A stretch of 64,000 nucleotides of DNA from Achromobacter pestifer (GTDB taxonomy: Bacteria > Pseudomonadota > Gammaproteobacteria > Burkholderiales > Burkholderiaceae_B), in NCBI RefSeq assembly GCF_013267355.1, contig NZ_CP053985.1, positions 6,262,001 through 6,326,000 on the forward strand. The letters are read 5' to 3'. The translations under genes and the position numbers were made by a program. This document shows positions 7,729-16,043 of the stretch, one piece after another. Numbering within the stretch: position 1 is the stretch's first letter; each line of letters opens with the position of its first letter. Under the pieces are notes generated by a model. That model worked only from the letters and a program-made list of their open reading frames with translations. It was not told where the DNA came from and did not search any database.

Positions 7729-10134
7729 CTACCACTTGTACGTCACGCGGCCCAGCACCGTGCGGCGTTCGCCATAGAAGCAGGCATAGGTGCAAGACGC
7801 CACATATTCCTTGTCGAAGAGATTGCGCACCGTCAAGTCCACGCTCAAGCCCTTGAAGGCGGGATTCCGCGCACCCAGGTCATAGCGCAATGCCGCGTCG
7901 ACCACCGTGTAATCGCCCACCTTGGCGGTATTGCCGGTATTGAAGGTGGAGCCCAGGTAGCGCACGCCGGCGCCCACGTTCAGCCCGCCCAGGGCACCTT
8001 GCTGGACCGTGTAGTCCGACCACAGCGACGCCATGTTGCGCGGCACGGCCTCCGGCGTCGCGCCCTGGGTGGACGTATTGCTCTTGGTGACCTCGGCGTC
8101 TGTATAGGTGTAGGCCGCGACGACGTTCCAGCCCTTGACGACTTCCGCGGTCGCGGACAGTTCCACGCCGCGGGAGCGGACTTCGCCAGTCTGCACGTTG
8201 TAGATCGGATTATCCAGGTCGCTGGTGGGAACGTTCGTCCGCGTCAGTTCGAACAGCGACGCAGTCAGGAACGAGTTGGAGCCTGCGGGCTGGTACTTCA
8301 GCCCGACTTCCCATTGCTTGCCCTCCGTGGGGTCGAACGGCGCCGTGCCCCGGGCGGGTGAAGTGGTGCCGGTCTGCGGCTGAAACGAGGTCGAGTAGCT
8401 GACATAAGGCGACAAGCCGTTGTCCGCCAGGTACAACAGGCCAGCGCGCCAGGTAAACGCATTGTCCGACGTGCGCGTGACGGTGTTATTGAGCTTGTTC
8501 AGGGTTTTGCCGGTCGCATCGTCGTAGCGGCCACTCAGCACCATGACGAATTTTTCGTCGAACTTGATCTGATCCTGGACATAGATCCCGGTCTGCGCCC
8601 GCGTCTCGACCGTATGCAAATTCGGGGTGGCGGGAATGTTTACCGGCGAGCCATAGCGTGGGTTGAAGAAATCGATCGGCGCCAGGTTGTTGTATCCGGC
8701 GTATTGCTCGCGAGTCAGCGAGGTCTGCGTATAGTCCAGGCCGAACAGCACATCGTGCTTGAAGCGGCCAGAAGTCCAGGTCGCATTGAACTGGTTGTCG
8801 ACGCTGGTGCCGTGGGCGTCGTCGTCCCGCCGGTAGGCGCCGCGCTCCGCGGTACTGAAGTTGCTGCCGGGCACCCACGACCACCAGTACGCGTGATTCA
8901 CGCGGTTGCGCGACTGCGCATACGTCAGGTTCTGCTTGAACTGCCACGTTTCATTTAAGCGGTGCGCAAATTGATAGCCCAGCGTTTCAACTTCCTGGTC
9001 CCACTTGCTCCAGTCCGGTTCGCCGGTGTACCGGTCCGAAGGGATGCGGCCATTGGGGTTGTACTTGACCGTGCCCTCCAGCGGATAGCCCGCGTTGTTG
9101 GTCGTCTTGTTCTTCATGTAGCTGGCCAGCACGGTCAGCGTGGTGTCCGGCTTGATCCGCCACGTCAGCGCGGGCGCGAAGAAATGACGATCATCCGGGA
9201 TATGGTCGATCATGGTGTCGCTATCGCGGACCAAGCCCGTCAAGCGATAGGACAGCTTGCCGTTCGCGTCCAGCGGGCCGCCGAAGTCGCCCGCCAATTG
9301 CTTGTTGTTGTATGAGCCGCCGCTGACCTGGATTTCATGCAGTGGCGTGTCCGTTGGCCGCTTGGACACGGTATTGACGATGCCGCCCGGCGCCGCCTGG
9401 CCGTACAACACCGAGGCCGGTCCCTTGACGATCTCGATCCGGTCCAGGCCGTAGGGCTCGGCCGCCGCACTGTAGTGGGGCAGGGGCAGCTTCAAGCCGT
9501 CCCGGAACATCACCCCCGGGTTGGTTCGCACATCGAAGCCACGGATGATGAACGGGTCGTCCGTCCGGTTGAACCCTTCCTGGACCACGATGCCGGGCGT
9601 GTACCTGACGGCGTCGCCCAGCGTCTGGGGATTCTGCTCGCGTATTTGTGCAGCGGTCACCACCGAGATCGACTGCGGCACCTCGATCAGCGGCGTGTCC
9701 GTCTTGGTGCCCGCCGAACTATAGGTGGCCACGAAAGTATCGGAATCCGGCTGTTGGGCCAACACCGTGATGGGCGCGAGCGTGGAAGTCGAAGCGCCGC
9801 GCGTCAAAGTGATGGTGTTGTTGCTGATCGAGTAGCGGATATCCCGGCCGCGCAGCAGCTGGTCCAGCGCTTGGGCGGGCTCCATGCGGCCGGAAATGCC
9901 GGAACTGCGCTGGCCTTGCACCAAATCCTGGCTGTAGAGCACTTGCAGGTTGGCCTGCTGGCCCAGCGCGTGCAGCGCCTGCGCAAGAGGTTGGGCAGGG
10001 ATGTCGATGTCTACCGGGGCGGCCTGTGCCACCACGCTTGCGCCAGCAAGCAAGCCCGCCGCGAAAAGCCGTTGCGGGTGAGTGGGCCGCGAAAAAACCG
10101 CAAGAAGGCGTACAGCCAGAAAACGGACGCGCAT
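7729..10134 (-). CDS. TonB-dependent siderophore receptor with STN domain (cassette 2)
   Basis: 801-residue outer-membrane receptor. The signal peptide ends near VAQAAPVDID, and an STN signalling domain (IDIPAQPLAQALHALGQQAN) occupies about residues 44-115. The plug contains PQSISVVTAAQIREQNPQTLGD and IEIVKGPASVLYGQAAPGG, the signature of the hydroxamate/ferrichrome-type siderophore receptor family. The barrel closes at FYGERRTVLGRVTYKW, with a C-terminal aromatic residue. The ligand cannot be named, but this plug type is seen in FoxA/FhuA/FpvA-like receptors. It lies downstream of fecR-like gene 2 on the same strand, 106 bases away, in a gap holding a possible Fur site. Confidence 0.88.
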   Translation of the reverse strand: MRVRFLAVRLLAVFSRPTHPQRLFAAGLLAGASVVAQAAPVDIDIPAQPLAQALHALGQQANLQVLYSQDLVQGQRSSGISGRMEPAQALDQLLRGRDIRYSISNNTITLTRGASTSTLAPITVLAQQPDSDTFVATYSSAGTKTDTPLIEVPQSISVVTAAQIREQNPQTLGDAVRYTPGIVVQEGFNRTDDPFIIRGFDVRTNPGVMFRDGLKLPLPHYSAAAEPYGLDRIEIVKGPASVLYGQAAPGGIVNTVSKRPTDTPLHEIQVSGGSYNNKQLAGDFGGPLDANGKLSYRLTGLVRDSDTMIDHIPDDRHFFAPALTWRIKPDTTLTVLASYMKNKTTNNAGYPLEGTVKYNPNGRIPSDRYTGEPDWSKWDQEVETLGYQFAHRLNETWQFKQNLTYAQSRNRVNHAYWWSWVPGSNFSTAERGAYRRDDDAHGTSVDNQFNATWTSGRFKHDVLFGLDYTQTSLTREQYAGYNNLAPIDFFNPRYGSPVNIPATPNLHTVETRAQTGIYVQDQIKFDEKFVMVLSGRYDDATGKTLNKLNNTVTRTSDNAFTWRAGLLYLADNGLSPYVSYSTSFQPQTGTTSPARGTAPFDPTEGKQWEVGLKYQPAGSNSFLTASLFELTRTNVPTSDLDNPIYNVQTGEVRSRGVELSATAEVVKGWNVVAAYTYTDAEVTKSNTSTQGATPEAVPRNMASLWSDYTVQQGALGGLNVGAGVRYLGSTFNTGNTAKVGDYTVVDAALRYDLGARNPAFKGLSVDLTVRNLFDKEYVASCTYACFYGERRTVLGRVTYKW

Positions 10135-10158
10135 GATGGAGCACCAAGTATTGGATTT

Positions 10159-10179
10159 AAATGAGACTGAAAATGAATA
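10159..10179 (-). promoter_or_regulatory. possible Fur box before receptor 2
   Basis: The AT-rich run AAATGAGActgAAAATGAATA contains two direct ATGA hexamer-like units, as in degenerate Fur sites, and lies 25-45 bases upstream of the receptor start. The dyad is imperfect, so this is a weak call. Confidence 0.35.
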
Positions 10180-10240
10180 CCAATACCTAAGACGCTGGGG
10201 CTCGCCTTTTTAGGAACAGAAAAACGTAAATAAATGTAAT

Positions 10241-11245
10241 TTACGGGGCGCGGGAGGCAGGCACCAGCATGAGACCGCCGTCACTGCCGCGCTGCGTACG
10301 CACGGGAAGAATGCCGGGGAGGGCACGCGCCAGTTCCGCGGCATTGCGTGTGTCATAAGTCCCGCCCAGCCGCAGCCCGCCGATCGACGGGTCGACGGAG
10401 GTGTACTGTTCATCCGCAGGCAGGTAGCGGTTCAGCTGCATGACCGCATCGCGCAGCGTCGTATCGTTCAGCACCAGCTTGCCGTGGCGCCAGGCCGCTA
10501 TCTCGCTTTCCTGGACGGGCCGCAGCCACGGGGCGCCGCGCTCGCTGTAGCGGGCCTGGGTCATCGGCCGCAGCCGTAACGCCTTGACAAGCCCGCTTGC
10601 CGGGGCTGCCTGCACCTCGACGCTGCCTTCCAACAGCGTCACGATGACCGTTTCGCCCGATTTGAAGACATTGAATGCGGTGCCTGTGACCGTGATCGTG
10701 CCGCGCCCGGCCTCCACCACGAAAGGGTGCTCGGCGTCATGGGTGACGCGGAAGAACGCTTCGCCGTCATCCAGGCGGACGCGGCGGGCGTCGCGATAAT
10801 TCCGATAGACCAGCGAGCTGTTCACGTTCAGGTCGACTTCGGTGCCATCACTCATTTCGACGGTCTGCGCCAACTGCGCGCTGCTGTAGCGATGGTATGA
10901 ACTAGGCAGCCAGGCGAACGACCAGCCCAGCGCCCAGACAGCGGCACTGGCCGCACTGGCCACGGCCGCCAGGCGCAACAAGCGGCGAGCAGCAGGGGCT
11001 CGCCGGGCCGGCTGTTGCGCGGCGGGCAATCCGCCCGAGGCAGGCAGCTCGCGCGAGATCGACCATAGCTGTTGCACTGCCTCGAACTCGCGCGCATGCC
11101 GCGGATCAGCGTCCAACCAGCGCTGCAGGGCAATCAAATCCTGCTCGGTACAAGCGCCGTCATTCACACGCACGCACCATTCCACCGCCTGTTCGGTCAG
11201 GATGTCATCCTGCGCACGGGTCGTTGGGGAAGGGTTTGCTGACAT
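10241..11245 (-). CDS. fecR-like: FecR-type regulator (cassette 2)
   Basis: 334-residue protein. The N-terminal domain has AVEWCVRVNDGACTEQDLIALQRWLDADPRHAREF. A single membrane segment lies near residues 92-113 (LRLAAVASAASAAVWALGW). The periplasmic FecR domain follows with EMSDGTEVDLNVNSSLVYRN, LDDGEAFFRVTHD and the family end piece. It senses the STN domain of its receptor and controls an ECF sigma factor. Unlike the usual fecI-fecR order on one strand, here the sigma gene is divergent (start at 11382), leaving a 136-base shared control region. The receptor gene follows downstream. Confidence 0.88.
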   Translation of the reverse strand: MSANPSPTTRAQDDILTEQAVEWCVRVNDGACTEQDLIALQRWLDADPRHAREFEAVQQLWSISRELPASGGLPAAQQPARRAPAARRLLRLAAVASAASAAVWALGWSFAWLPSSYHRYSSAQLAQTVEMSDGTEVDLNVNSSLVYRNYRDARRVRLDDGEAFFRVTHDAEHPFVVEAGRGTITVTGTAFNVFKSGETVIVTLLEGSVEVQAAPASGLVKALRLRPMTQARYSERGAPWLRPVQESEIAAWRHGKLVLNDTTLRDAVMQLNRYLPADEQYTSVDPSIGGLRLGGTYDTRNAAELARALPGILPVRTQRGSDGGLMLVPASRAP

Positions 11246-11290
11246 CGCAGTTAAAGAGAATGAGATTTGTTACACTTGCGGCGTGGCGAT

Positions 11291-11310
11291 CGCCAGAAAG
11301 ATATCTGGCG
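11291..11310. promoter_or_regulatory. inverted repeat between divergent fecR and sigma genes
   Basis: Perfect 7-base arms CGCCAGA and TCTGGCG flank the 6-base spacer AAGATA, midway between the two divergent starts. It could be an operator or part of a promoter. A nearby AT-rich AATGAGA half-site at about 11259-11265 may be part of a Fur site. No regulator can be assigned. Confidence 0.35.
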
Positions 11311-11381
11311 GCATGGCTGCACATTATGCAGGATCCTACGGCGTGGCATCACCACCATGGCGGCACGAGGGGGATAGGTCG

Positions 11382-11870
11382 ATGGAGCAGTACTACAAGG
11401 AATTGCTGCGCTTTCTGGCACGCAAGCTGGGCAATTCGCACGATGCCGCTGACGTCGTGCAGGAGACCTATGCGCGGGTGCTGGGCCGCGATGGCGGCGC
11501 CGCCATCGAACAGCCTCGCGCCTTCCTGTTCCGAGCCGCCATCAATCTGTCGCTGGACCTGCGCCGCCAGCAGCTTGCGCAGGCCACCTTGCCATTGGAC
11601 GCACAGGCCGAATCCCAACCGTGCCCGGCAGCGGGGCTGGAAGACCGGGCCTACCGGCGTCAGCAGCTTTCACGCCTGGACCGGGCGCTGGCCGAGCTGC
11701 CGGCCAATTGCCGCCAGGCCTTCCTGATGCGCCAGGTGGAAGGGCTGTCGCACCAGGAGATCGCGTCGCGACTGGACATCTCGCGCGATATGGTTGGCAA
11801 GCATATCGTGCGTGCGCTGCGCCATTGCCGCCTACGGATGCGCGCCTGGGAGAGCACAAGTGGCGACTGA
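11382..11870 (+). CDS. fecI-like: FecI-type ECF sigma factor (cassette 2)
   Basis: 162-residue ECF sigma. The start MEQYYKELLRFLARKLGN at 11382 follows a GAGGGGGA ribosome-binding stretch; the longer open frame back to 11202 adds a non-conserved leader and is rejected. Region 2 contains NSHDAADVVQETYARVL and RAFLFRAAINLSLDLRR. Region 4 carries the helix-turn-helix VEGLSHQEIASRLDISRDMVGKHI. It is transcribed away from its presumed partner FecR (start 11245). Inferred function: activation of the receptor gene at 7729-10134 under iron limitation with ligand present. Confidence 0.88.
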   Translation: MEQYYKELLRFLARKLGNSHDAADVVQETYARVLGRDGGAAIEQPRAFLFRAAINLSLDLRRQQLAQATLPLDAQAESQPCPAAGLEDRAYRRQQLSRLDRALAELPANCRQAFLMRQVEGLSHQEIASRLDISRDMVGKHIVRALRHCRLRMRAWESTSGD

Positions 11871-11966
11871 ATTTCCGCTGGGCAGTTGGCTTGATGGGAC
11901 GGCGAACGCCCAATTAAGCAAATGTTTTCACCACCGATGCCCTTGCCATGAATCCCCGAGATCGGC

Positions 11967-12689
11967 CTAGATAGACGCTTGCTTCATCCTGCGCGACAGC
12001 GTCGTGGCAGTCTCCTTGCGTTCGCTGTAGCGGTCCACGAGATAGGGCGACGCATCGCGCGTAAGCAGAGTGAACTTCATCAGCTCCTCGACAACATCCA
12101 CGATGCGATCGTAATAGGGTGAGGGTTTCATCCGCCCCACGTCATCGAATTCCTGGTAAGCCTTGGCCACTGACGACTGATTCGGAATGGTCAACATGCG
12201 CATCCAGCGCCCCAGCACCCGCATCTGGTTCACGGCGTTGAAGGACTGCGATCCGCCCGACACCTGCATCACCGCCAGCGTCTTGCCCTGAGTGGGGCGC
12301 AGCGCGCCCACCGACAGCGGAATCCAGTCGACCTGGGTCTTCATCAACCCCGTCATCGCGCCGTGGCGCTCAGGCGAACTCCAGACCATGCCTTCGGCCC
12401 ACTGGACCAGCTCATGCAGCTCCCGCACTTTGGGATGGTCTTCGCTGGCGTCATCGACCAGCGGCAGCCCCGAGGGATTGAACAGCCGGGTCTCGCCCCC
12501 CAGCGCCCGAAGCAGGCGCGCCGCTTCCTCAGCCACCAGGCGGCTATAGGAACGCTCGCGCAACGACCCATACAGCAGCAGGAACCGCGGCGCGTGCATG
12601 GCCCGCGTGGCAGGAAACAGCCCGGCCTCGCTGGGCGGATGGAACAACGACGGATCGATATTGGGCAAATCGGCCAAGGCTTCAGACAT
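11967..12689 (-). CDS. arsH: ArsH NADPH-dependent FMN reductase / organoarsenical oxidase
   Basis: 240-residue flavodoxin-fold protein starting at [10 protein letters not shown]; an upstream in-frame ATG at 12719 would add 10 atypical residues. Flavin-binding features include [23 protein letters not shown] and the [21 protein letters not shown] loop that contacts FMN in the ArsH family. ArsH reduces FMN with NADPH and oxidises trivalent methylated or aromatic arsenicals to less toxic pentavalent forms in the cytoplasm. It is the last gene of the ars operon, 83 bases downstream of the MFS gene. Length and motifs match full-length ArsH. Confidence 0.93.
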   Translation of the reverse strand: MSEALADLPNIDPSLFHPPSEAGLFPATRAMHAPRFLLLYGSLRERSYSRLVAEEAARLLRALGGETRLFNPSGLPLVDDASEDHPKVRELHELVQWAEGMVWSSPERHGAMTGLMKTQVDWIPLSVGALRPTQGKTLAVMQVSGGSQSFNAVNQMRVLGRWMRMLTIPNQSSVAKAYQEFDDVGRMKPSPYYDRIVDVVEELMKFTLLTRDASPYLVDRYSERKETATTLSRRMKQASI

Positions 12690-12772
12690 GGGCCACCTCC
12701 GCGCCGATGCAGGCCACAACGGTCTTCTGGATCAACTTCATGCAACACCTCTGTACATACAACACTGAAACT

Positions 12773-13954
12773 TCAATGAATCGAAGGCCGGGCGCGCAGC
12801 AGCAATAGGGCTGCAAAGGCACTCAAACCTATCCCTCCGGACAACCACAACGCATTGGCCCCCCAGCTATCCAGCGCCAGCCCGAAAAGAAACGGTGCTA
12901 GCGCCTGCGCAACGCGCGCCGGCATCATCAGCCAGCCTTGGCGCGCGCCATAGCCCTGAGGGCCGAACAGCGCAAGCGGCAAGGTGCCCTTGGCGATGGT
13001 CAGGATGCCGTTGCCCGCCCCATGCAGGATGGCGAACAGCGGCGCCATTACCGGACCGCCGCCCAGCAGCACGGCGACGCCAGCCGGATGAGCCAGGGCG
13101 GCAAGCCTCGCCGACAGCAAGGGATGGACCCGCCGCAGGAAGCCGAACTCCAGCAGGCGGCCTGCCACCTGCGCGGGACCGATGAGCGCGCCCACCGCCA
13201 CGGCCGCGGCAAGCGTGGCGCCCGTGGCTTCCAGCATGCGCGGCAAATGCGTGGCCATCGCCGTGCTGATGAACCACGTCGCCGCAAACACGAAGGCGAG
13301 GAGGGCCGTGGCATACCCCTGCTGCCACGGCCCTGGAGGAGAGGAGGGGCCCTCCTGCGCACAGTCCGGAGGATCTTGCGTTCGAGCCGCGGCCGGCGCC
13401 TTCGGAAACCATGCGTTCAACGGCAGGCCGACCAGCAGGTGCAAGCCTGCCCAGCCCAGGCATGCACCGCGCCAACCGAATTGCGCTTCCATCCAGGCCG
13501 AAAGCGGCCATCCCACCGTGCTGGCGAAACCGGCGATCAGCGTGATCCCCGTGATGGCGCCGCGGGCATGATGGCCGTACAGGCGCACCAAGCTGGAGAA
13601 GGCAGCCTCGTACAGCCCGGCCCCCATCGCCACGCCGATGACGAGCCAGGCGGCAACCATGGTCCAGAGGCCCTGGGCGGCGCCCAGCAAGCCGAGCCCC
13701 AACGCAAACAGCAAGCTCGTGCCAGCCAGGACGACGCGCCCGCCATGACGGTCGATCGCTTGCCCGGCCCACGGACCGACCACGGCCGAGGCCACCATCG
13801 CAGCGGAAAAGGCCGCATACACTGCCGGCGCCGGCACCCCCAGGTCGCGGGCAATCGGATCCGCCAGCATCGCCGGCAGGTAATAGGATGACGCCCAGGC
13901 CAGCGTCTGGGCCGTGCCCAGCGAACCGACGACGTGTACGGGAGCGCGCTGCAC
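12773..13954 (-). CDS. MFS exporter of the arsenic operon
   Basis: About 393 residues with 12 predicted transmembrane segments in two halves. The MFS motif-A-like loop AGQAIDRHGGRVVLAG lies between helices 2 and 3. I chose GTG 13954, five bases after the acr3 stop. A much longer open frame extends upstream but overlaps acr3 antiparallel to its coding logic and reads as nonsense. The position between acr3 and arsH strongly suggests export of an arsenic species. It is not accompanied by a GAPDH gene, so the ArsJ (1-arseno-3-phosphoglycerate) system is unlikely. An ArsK-like role with trivalent or organic arsenicals is possible but unproven. Confidence 0.75.
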   Translation of the reverse strand: MQRAPVHVVGSLGTAQTLAWASSYYLPAMLADPIARDLGVPAPAVYAAFSAAMVASAVVGPWAGQAIDRHGGRVVLAGTSLLFALGLGLLGAAQGLWTMVAAWLVIGVAMGAGLYEAAFSSLVRLYGHHARGAITGITLIAGFASTVGWPLSAWMEAQFGWRGACLGWAGLHLLVGLPLNAWFPKAPAAARTQDPPDCAQEGPSSPPGPWQQGYATALLAFVFAATWFISTAMATHLPRMLEATGATLAAAVAVGALIGPAQVAGRLLEFGFLRRVHPLLSARLAALAHPAGVAVLLGGGPVMAPLFAILHGAGNGILTIAKGTLPLALFGPQGYGARQGWLMMPARVAQALAPFLFGLALDSWGANALWLSGGIGLSAFAALLLLRARPSIH

Positions 13955-13959
13955 GAGAA

Positions 13960-15039
13960 TCAGTTCCGCTGGATGCCGGCGTCGTACCAGCCTTTGCTCC
14001 GGTTGACGATCCGCACCACCAACAACATGACCGGCACTTCGATGAGCACCCCCACGACGGTCGCCAGCGCGGCGCCAGACTGGAATCCGAACAGGCTGAT
14101 TGCGGCCGCGACGGCGAGTTCGAAGAAGTTGGATGCCCCGATCAACGCGGACGGACACGCAATGCTGTGCTTCTCGCCCACGCGGCGATTGAGCCAGTAC
14201 GCCACCCCCGAGTTGAAGAACACCTGGATGAGTATCGGCACGGCCAGCATCGCGATCACCAATGGCTGGCCAAGAATGGCTTCGCCCTGGAACGCGAACA
14301 GCAGTACCAGCGTCAGCAGCAAGGCCGCCATCGAGAATGGCCCGATACGCTCCAGCGCCGCCTCGAAGACCGCCTGGCCGCGGCGCAATAGCGCGCGGCG
14401 CAATAGCTGCGCCAGGAGCACCGGAATCACGATGTACAGGCCCACGGAAACGAGCAGCGTATCCCATGGCACCGTGATGGCTGACAGCCCCAGCAACAGC
14501 CCGACCACAGGTGCGAAGGCGAACACCATGATCGTGTCATTCAGCGCCACCTGAGACAGCGTGAACACGGGATCGCCATCCGTCAGCCGGCTCCAGACGA
14601 AGACCATGGCGGTGCAGGGCGCAGCCGCCAGAAGGATCAGGCCCGCGATGTAGCTGTCGAGCTGGTCGGCCGGCAACCACGGTGAAAAGACCTGGCGGAT
14701 GAACAACCAGCCCAGGAAGGCCATTGAAAACGGCTTCACCGCCCAGTTGATGAACAGCGTCACGCCGATGCCGCGCCAATGCTGCCCGACCTGGCCCAGC
14801 GCCCCGAAATCGACCTTGAGCAGCATCGGAATGATCATGATCCAGATCAGAAGCCCGACCGGAAGGTTTACCTGCGCAACTTCCAGCCGCCCGATGGCCT
14901 GGAACAAGGTCGGCATGAGCTGGCCCAGCGTCACGCCCAGCGCAATGCAGAGGAAGACCCAGAGCGTGAGGTAGCGTTCGAAAATGCTCATCGCGGGGCG
15001 CTGGCGCGCAAGCGACGCCGCCTGTGTGCTGCATGTCAT
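13960..15039 (-). CDS. acr3: Acr3 arsenite efflux permease
   Basis: 359-residue inner-membrane protein of the bile/arsenite/riboflavin transporter superfamily with ten hydrophobic helices. Acr3 hallmarks are LIWIMIIPMLLKVDF early in the protein. In the middle, AAPCTAMVFVWSRL contains the conserved Cys that binds As(III). DGDPVFTLSQVALNDTIM and SIACPSALIGASNFFELAVA follow. It extrudes arsenite (and possibly antimonite) using the proton gradient, completing the route begun by ArsC. The ATG at 15039 follows the arsC stop by six bases; an internal Met at residue 17 lacks a ribosome-binding site. The symbol arsB is sometimes applied, but the sequence is Acr3, not the 12-helix ArsB. Confidence 0.94.
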   Translation of the reverse strand: MTCSTQAASLARQRPAMSIFERYLTLWVFLCIALGVTLGQLMPTLFQAIGRLEVAQVNLPVGLLIWIMIIPMLLKVDFGALGQVGQHWRGIGVTLFINWAVKPFSMAFLGWLFIRQVFSPWLPADQLDSYIAGLILLAAAPCTAMVFVWSRLTDGDPVFTLSQVALNDTIMVFAFAPVVGLLLGLSAITVPWDTLLVSVGLYIVIPVLLAQLLRRALLRRGQAVFEAALERIGPFSMAALLLTLVLLFAFQGEAILGQPLVIAMLAVPILIQVFFNSGVAYWLNRRVGEKHSIACPSALIGASNFFELAVAAAISLFGFQSGAALATVVGVLIEVPVMLLVVRIVNRSKGWYDAGIQRN

Positions 15040-15045
15040 CGGTTT

Positions 15046-15546
15046 TTACTCGCGGGACTGACCGATGCCGCGCAGCTCGGCCTGGAGTGACATGGCGTCG
15101 AGGCGGTCCAGCGGCAAAGACAGGAACAGTTCGAGGCGGCGCTTGAGCATCCGCGCGGCATCTTGGAAGGCCCTGAGGCGCTCGTCCTCGCCGCCTTCAT
15201 GCGCGGCAGGATCCGGCACGCCCCAATGCGCCGTCATCGGATGGCCTGGCCATACGGGGCAGGCTTCACCCGCCGCGTTGTCACAAACCGTGATGATGAA
15301 ATCCATTTTCGGAGCGCCGGGGGAAGCGAACTCATCCCAGCTCTTGCTCCTGTAGCCCGCTATGGGCAGCGTATAGGATTTGAGGGTGGCGAGAGCGAGC
15401 GCATGGACCTCGCCCTTGGGAGTGCTGCCGGCGGAGTACGCGCGGAAGCGATCGCCGCCCAGCCCATTAAGCAGCCCTTCGGCAAGAATCGAGCGCGCGG
15501 AGTTGCCGGTGCAGAGAAAGAGCACATTGAAAGAAGAGTCTGACAT
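15046..15546 (-). CDS. arsC: arsenate reductase, low-molecular-weight phosphatase type
   Basis: 166-residue cytoplasmic enzyme that reduces arsenate to arsenite. The N-terminal catalytic loop is CTGNSARS (Cys12), followed by the DFIITVCDNAAGEACPVWPG segment, which supplies two more cysteines of the intramolecular relay. A conserved HWGVPDPA segment carries the catalytic Asp. The start at MSDSSFNVLFLC was chosen over a leader 17 codons upstream because homologues begin here. It lies 72 bases downstream of arsR and six bases before acr3. The fold is the LMW tyrosine-phosphatase (thioredoxin-coupled) class rather than the glutaredoxin-coupled class. Confidence 0.93.
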   Translation of the reverse strand: MSDSSFNVLFLCTGNSARSILAEGLLNGLGGDRFRAYSAGSTPKGEVHALALATLKSYTLPIAGYRSKSWDEFASPGAPKMDFIITVCDNAAGEACPVWPGHPMTAHWGVPDPAAHEGGEDERLRAFQDAARMLKRRLELFLSLPLDRLDAMSLQAELRGIGQSRE

Positions 15547-15618
15547 GGGAGTTCCTGGTAGCAGCGGGTAAGGGAGTTGGTGTTCGGCACGCAGCAACCG
15601 GCCGCTGGCTCAGACAGC

Positions 15619-15945
15619 TCAGCAGGCTGTGCAGGCTCCCGGATCGGACACCTCGCACGGGGTGTTCTGGCAGCAGTGTTCGGTGAGATAACCCAGCAGC
15701 CCGTTCATGTGAGAGAAGTCGGCGCGGTAGATCAGGTTGCGACCCTGTTGCTCGACGGAGACCAGGCCGGCGTGCGCAAGCTCCTTCAGATGGAAGGACA
15801 GCGTGTTGCGCGCGAGGCCCAGCTGTTCGGCCATAACGCTGGGCGTAAGGCCGCCAAGGCCAACCACGACCAGGGCGCGAAACACGCGTAGGCGTTGGGC
15901 ATGAGCCAAGGCACTGAGGGCGGAGACCGCTTGATCTTCATTCAT
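15619..15945 (-). CDS. arsR: ArsR arsenite-responsive repressor
   Basis: 108-residue winged-helix repressor of the ArsR/SmtB family. The recognition region is MAEQLGLARNTLSFHLKELAHAGLV (residues 38-62). The usual alpha3 CVC pair is absent. Instead there is a C-terminal cysteine cluster: Cys91, Cys92 and Cys97, then Cys105 and Cys108, resembling the C-terminal As(III) site of Acidithiobacillus-type ArsR. It leads the ars operon and should release the promoter when As(III) binds. The ATG directly abuts the palindromic operator and has no Shine-Dalgarno sequence, suggesting a leaderless transcript. Confidence 0.93.
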   Translation of the reverse strand: MNEDQAVSALSALAHAQRLRVFRALVVVGLGGLTPSVMAEQLGLARNTLSFHLKELAHAGLVSVEQQGRNLIYRADFSHMNGLLGYLTEHCCQNTPCEVSDPGACTAC

Positions 15946-15946
15946 A

Positions 15947-15974
15947 AATTCAATAATACAACGATTATTGAATT
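15947..15974. promoter_or_regulatory. ArsR operator palindrome
   Basis: Perfect inverted repeat: AATTCAATAAT and ATTATTGAATT separated by 6 bases, ending one base before the arsR start codon. On the minus strand the proximal arm contains TATTAT, a good -10 hexamer, about eight bases before the ATG, so repressor binding would cover the promoter. A second dyad, TTGTG/CACAA, lies at 15977-15990. The assignment to ArsR is by position and symmetry. Confidence 0.75.
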
Positions 15975-16043
15975 AATTGTGGAATCACAACTGCGAAGGG
16001 CCACAAGCGCAGCGTGCTGACGTGGAAGTGCACCCATGGAAGT

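Noticed and set aside
11202..11381. N-terminal extension of the second ECF sigma gene
   Set aside because: The extra 60 residues do not resemble sigma factors, while MEQYYKELLRF at 11382 has a good ribosome-binding site.
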